NCBI RefSeq assembly: GCF_014529935.1
Contig: NZ_JACVFC010000001.1
Coordinates: forward strand, 620,001 to 684,000
Source: Chitinophaga qingshengii
GTDB taxonomy: Bacteria > Bacteroidota > Bacteroidia > Chitinophagales > Chitinophagaceae
DNA length: 64,000 nt
Direction: 5' to 3'
In this document: piece after piece, positions 61,301 to 64,000 of the stretch
Position numbering within the stretch: position 1 is the first letter of the stretch
How the letters are laid out: every line of letters starts with the position of its first letter
Program-made: the position numbers and the translations under genes
Notes under the pieces: generated by a model
Databases searched by the model: none
Told to the model about the DNA's origin: nothing
What the model saw: only the letters and a program-made list of their open reading frames with translations

Positions 61301-64000
61301 CAGCACTGGTACGAAGTGTAACGGTCGCACCCCTGGTATCCACTTTTACACCGGTAGTACTGGCCACATTATTCAATGCCAGCAGCGCGGCGTTACCCAC
61401 TTCATCTTTTATGGCGCCACCATTCAGGTTGATACGGGGGCCTACTGTCACGCCATCCAGGTCAATATCACCATCCTGCACCGTGTAAACGAAAACCAGT
61501 GTTTTGTCGTTCGTGCTGCTGGTATAGTTCGCCTGTACTGTTTTTGCACCTATCGTCAGATCAAAGGAAGGCGTACCGGTAACGGTTACCGGTTCAGAAA
61601 AAATAACACTGAAAGCCAGTTCTTTTCCAATGCCATAGATTTTATTGACAGGCGCCGTCACACTGCTCACCGCCGGCGGTGTAACATCTACGGTAAAGTT
61701 TAATGTATTGGACACCTGGTTACCATTACCGGTACGGGCACTTTTCGCAGCGCCGGCAGGCATATAAACGGTGCATGCCCCATCCAGGACGCCGGGAGTA
61801 ACCAGGAAGGTATAGGTGATGTTGTCTGATGTTGCCAGGTTACTAAGGCTGACGTTTCCGCTTACCACCATGCTACTAAGGAGGAGTCCTGTCACCTTTT
61901 CACCGAAGGTGGCCGTTACCGTAAAAGCGTTATTCACTTTCACGGGGCCGCTCATGGAAAGCGTTACGGTTGGCAATTGAGTATTCACTAAAACACCGGT
62001 CGTACTTCCTATATTCTTTAACGTTATATCGGCAATATTCCCTGCCAGATCGCGGATGGTTGCGTTATTGAGATTCATCGTCCCTATGCTGATACCGTCA
62101 TTGTCATCGTCGCCGCTGGCTACTTTATACCCGAAACGTAAAGTGGTGGGTGAAACGGTGGACTGATAAACAGCTTGTTTTATCTGCGAACCAACGGTTA
62201 CATTAATATAAGGAATACCCGCAGTCGTGTTAAGTGCCACCGCTTCATTAAAAACAACATCAAACAGGAGATCGCTGTTGGCATTGTAATAACCATTCGC
62301 AGGAACGTCCACCCGGAGTACCTGCGGCGCCGTTATATCTGCCGTACGGTAAAACGGACCGGAAACACTATTGGGGGTGTTCGCCACGTTCTTTACCGCA
62401 TTGGTTGGAACAGATATATTGATTCCTCCGTCTTTAGTGGGGGTTACCAGTACTTTATAGTGCTGCGCATCCGTCTTTACAAAATTGCTGAGCGTGGCGC
62501 CGCCCACCAGTATCTGTTCCACGAGCAGTTCAGTTACATCTTCGCTAAACGCTATATCCACGGTAAATGGCCCGTTTACGGTTGCCGGCGCAGCGGAAGT
62601 AAGCGTCACCGCAGGTATCGCCGTGTGTACCTTGATGCCACCAGTAGCGGGCATATTGTCCAGGGTTAGTTGGGCTCTCTGGTTACCGGGGTCCAGGATA
62701 TTTCCATTATTCAACTCGATGGCGGAGCCTGGTACGATACCATCCATCGCTTCGTCTCCCAGCCGTACAGTATAACTAAATACCAGTGTATTGGTACCGG
62801 TGCCGGCCGTGTAAAAGGCGTTCTGGGTGATGTTACCGATCGTTATGGGTATCAAAGGGATATTGGGTGGTATGGCGTTTACGGTCACCGGCGATGAATA
62901 GGTAACGGTAAAATTCAGGGAGCTGCCGGCTACATAGTAGTTGTTACCGGGTACACCTATACTGGTGATGGCCGTTATGACCGACCATTGGTACTGCGCT
63001 GTTTTCGTATTGCCCGCCCCGTCTTTGGCGGTTACTTCAAAAGTATGCTGGCCCATAGAAAGGCCTGTCAGCTGGCATTTACCGTCGGAGGCAAGCGTTA
63101 CCGGGGCGCCATCCAGTGTAGCCGTTACCGTACTACCCGTTTCGTTGACGCTAACTTCAAAAGCGGCGGTGGTACTGGTCGTTGTGAGTGCCGGTTTGGT
63201 AACCCATGTTATCACAGGCGCCGTTTTATCGATCGTATATACCTGTGCGTTAAAACCCGGATTGTTAACCGGGTTCGGCCTTCCGCCGGACATCGACAGG
63301 GCGAGTGTGCCATCTCCGGTACCGGTATTCACTTCTACATAGAAATAATTGTAGTTACTGAAATCACGGGTAACTTTGGTGATGGCTGCGCCGGTAATAC
63401 CTCCGGTAGTAATGAGTGAGAAGGCATCGATCGCCGGCATATCCACCCTGGTTTCATTGAAGCCGACTTTATAATTTACTGTCTGCGCATTGGTCAGCGT
63501 CGGATTCTGTGCCGACATTTCCTTGATCGTTATCGGCGACGCCGTCAGCAGAGATACCCCGGCGGGAAATTGTTGGTTAAAATAAACTTTGGAGCCATTT
63601 CCGTTGACCGTCAACCCAAGGGTATACATATCCCAGGTATTCGATTTCGTCATGCCATAAATCCAATCCACGGATGTATTGTTCCCAAACGTGAATTTGC
63701 GTATCGAGGAATTTGTCGTGCTGCCCGCCATATTTACCTCCATAGCATATAGTGAACCGTAGTCGTCACACGCCAGCGCGGTGAAGTTTCCGTTTATAAT
63801 CGTTGAAATGGTCCCGTTCTTCCACTGTTTGAGATACGATTGTCCCATTGTGTTGGGGCCTGTGTTGTAATAAATCGTATTATCCTTGTCCACCGCCAGT
63901 CCCCAGGGATAAATTCCCTCCGACTGGTTCTCCAGATTATTGACCAAAGTCTGACCAGCGGCACCGGACAAATCGTTTGCCGGGTAGCGCATGAGTTTGG
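58368..64000 (-). CDS. Giant modular surface protein with T9SS type B sorting domain, N-terminus missing
   Basis: An open frame of more than 1875 codons that continues past the right edge. From the visible N-terminal side: an NHL/propeller-like region (ACDDYGSLYAMEVNM), then a Big-type Ig domain. Next come two alternating beta-sandwich modules: module X (for example AIGQQLNFKVSFNEPVVVTG, with DGIxxGxxIxLNGG and a GT/TTG-V end) and module Y (for example AFTVTAIFSEKVTGL, with ISLSAGKAMNNAGNGNKASN). I count five X-Y pairs and one extra Y. After that come a cadherin-like domain, a PKD-like segment and the C-terminal gliding-motility-type domain (LTPNGDGINDRW, IFDRSGRIVYQRRNYSNDWD). Role: an exported adhesin-type surface protein secreted by T9SS with the PorP/SprF protein. 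Confidence 0.93.
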   Translation of the reverse strand, partial: KLMRYPANDLSGAAGQTLVNNLENQSEGIYPWGLAVDKDNTIYYNTGPNTMGQSYLKQWKNGTISTIINGNFTALACDDYGSLYAMEVNMAGSTTNSSIRKFTFGNNTSVDWIYGMTKSNTWDMYTLGLTVNGNGSKVYFNQQFPAGVSLLTASPITIKEMSAQNPTLTNAQTVNYKVGFNETRVDMPAIDAFSLITTGGITGAAITKVTRDFSNYNYFYVEVNTGTGDGTLALSMSGGRPNPVNNPGFNAQVYTIDKTAPVITWVTKPALTTTSTTAAFEVSVNETGSTVTATLDGAPVTLASDGKCQLTGLSMGQHTFEVTAKDGAGNTKTAQYQWSVITAITSIGVPGNNYYVAGSSLNFTVTYSSPVTVNAIPPNIPLIPITIGNITQNAFYTAGTGTNTLVFSYTVRLGDEAMDGIVPGSAIELNNGNILDPGNQRAQLTLDNMPATGGIKVHTAIPAVTLTSAAPATVNGPFTVDIAFSEDVTELLVEQILVGGATLSNFVKTDAQHYKVLVTPTKDGGINISVPTNAVKNVANTPNSVSGPFYRTADITAPQVLRVDVPANGYYNANSDLLFDVVFNEAVALNTTAGIPYINVTVGSQIKQAVYQSTVSPTTLRFGYKVASGDDDNDGISIGTMNLNNATIRDLAGNIADITLKNIGSTTGVLVNTQLPTVTLSMSGPVKVNNAFTVTATFGEKVTGLLLSSMVVSGNVSLSNLATSDNITYTFLVTPGVLDGACTVYMPAGAAKSARTGNGNQVSNTLNFTVDVTPPAVSSVTAPVNKIYGIGKELAFSVIFSEPVTVTGTPSFDLTIGAKTVQANYTSSTNDKTLVFVYTVQDGDIDLDGVTVGPRINLNGGAIKDEVGNAALLALNNVASTTGVKVDTRGATVTLRTSAVSPVGSAFTVTAEFSEKVSTLSAADFSVTNGNISTPQTTDNITFTVLVTPVTDGTVSISLPAGKVTNAIGNGNNASNILSLIYDTNPPQTTSVVVPGSKAYAIGQQLNFKVSFNEPVVVTGTPTLPVTIGSKAVQATYQGVIGGNTLSFTYEVQPGEMAPNGIQLSGPIQLNGSTIKDAAGNAADLTLHNIPSTTGIIVNTGTPEVTLSAPVYLTNKAFEVTISFTEPVDNLDLNKIVVSTGSASNLVKVDDRTYTATITPGTDGIGNVVVSAGAAINNAGTGNKAADPLPYFYDGTRPFVMGVTAPAPGNYKIGDVLTFKLNFNENVRVSGTPFLPVTLGTAQVKAVYAGGSGMADLTFSYTVQPGDMAPGGIGLTNPINLDGGTIIDQAENDARLTLNGVPATAGIKVSGQEPAVTLSTSASSPVMGAFTVTAIFSEKVTGLTASDFVVTGGNAGSLQTADNTTYTVLITPTTEGTISISLSAGKAMNNAGNGNKASNVITLQADMTPPTVILATASPARTNTSFMVQLTFNEEMKNFSATALQVNNGTAGPLQTTDNVHYNTLITPVADGSVTVQLPAGAAFDKAGNGNQVSNSISVVSDATAPVIAQQAIEVYDNSPAGALAGQMTATDASGVIQDWKLVTDGSGGALSLDANGRVTVKDNALLRTLAGKTIALRVTVSDGLNTSVAATVSVKVLVSFVNKPPVMNPVADVQLCATTAPQKIQLTGVSPVEADQHYTIKVTANQPYFDVLTADVATNTVRYQLKPGVSSGTAAITVTLQDDGGTDNGGKDSFSQTFYLTVNPLPLITISSDKGNAVSKGDLVTLTAEGAIAYSWAPAAGVTGELQQASLRVRPQDNATYTVTGTNAAGCSASAAITIAATTDYKLDATNMLTPNGDGINDRWVIRNLDSYPDNEVKIFDRSGRIVYQRRNYSNDWDGTLNGHPLAEGTYYYVLTVNGSTRVWKGFITIIRADQ

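Noticed and set aside
1..64000. CRISPR arrays, insertion sequences, rRNA genes or an origin of replication
   Set aside because: None were seen: no regularly spaced repeats, no transposase motifs, no rRNA segments and no DnaA-box cluster were recognised by eye.

Overview
The window is chromosomal DNA from a Bacteroidota bacterium, most likely a Chitinophaga or close relative (Chitinophagaceae). The reasons are three ECF sigma / FecR anti-sigma / SusC / SusD loci, a gliding-motility type C-terminal sorting domain next to a PorP/SprF protein, DUF4402 proteins, TlpA-like thioredoxins with long N-terminal domains, and promoters of the Bacteroidota type (TTTG, about 19 bp, TAnnTTTG). I see no phage, insertion sequence, CRISPR array or rRNA.

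Layout. 1-7140 (minus): ECF sigma, FecR, SusC, SusD and the start of a probable S9-type peptidase. 7286-12121 (plus): an oxyanion resistance island made of a Chrome_Resist-AraC fusion regulator, a lipoprotein with two DUF1259 domains, the chromate transporter ChrA, the arsenite pump Acr3 and the arsenate reductase ArsC. Two nearly identical 45-bp elements precede the DUF1259 and chrA genes, and two ArsR-type palindromes precede acr3. 12250-21744: mixed genes, namely tRNA-Leu(CAG), a secreted CBM6-like protein, a TetR regulator, a Balon/baeRF-like ribosome factor, a GH76 mannanase, a LysR regulator, a serine hydrolase, a FemAB transferase behind a candidate leader peptide, and a LexA-like repressor.

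21906-27192 (minus) is the most interesting block: DUF4402 / PapD-like chaperone / DUF4402 / usher-like outer-membrane protein / DUF4402. It has the logic of a chaperone-usher fibre system built from DUF4402 subunits. Next come two unknown Zn-ribbon proteins (27650-28841), an ArsR/AHSA1/hydrolase operon with clear operators (28913-30674), and a 37-bp perfect inverted repeat that encloses a terminator (30670-30812).

30820-40425 (minus) is the second ECF/FecR/SusC/SusD locus, with two TlpA-like thioredoxins and a secreted SRPBCC protein. 40529-43772 holds an APH(3')-like kinase, an ORF6N protein, DinB, hotdog and DUF2461 proteins. 43988-52502 (plus) is the third locus and ends in a GH16 glucanase, so it is a probable beta-glucan utilisation locus. 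52553-57440 holds housekeeping and stress genes (MDR oxidoreductase, AraC, GNAT, secreted DinB, MenI-like thioesterase, CsbD, CinA). 57433-64000 (minus) ends the window with a very large type IX secreted modular surface protein, incomplete at its N-terminus, followed by its PorP/SprF partner.

All calls come from reading sequence and motifs. No database search was run, so family names rest on recognised motifs and gene context.
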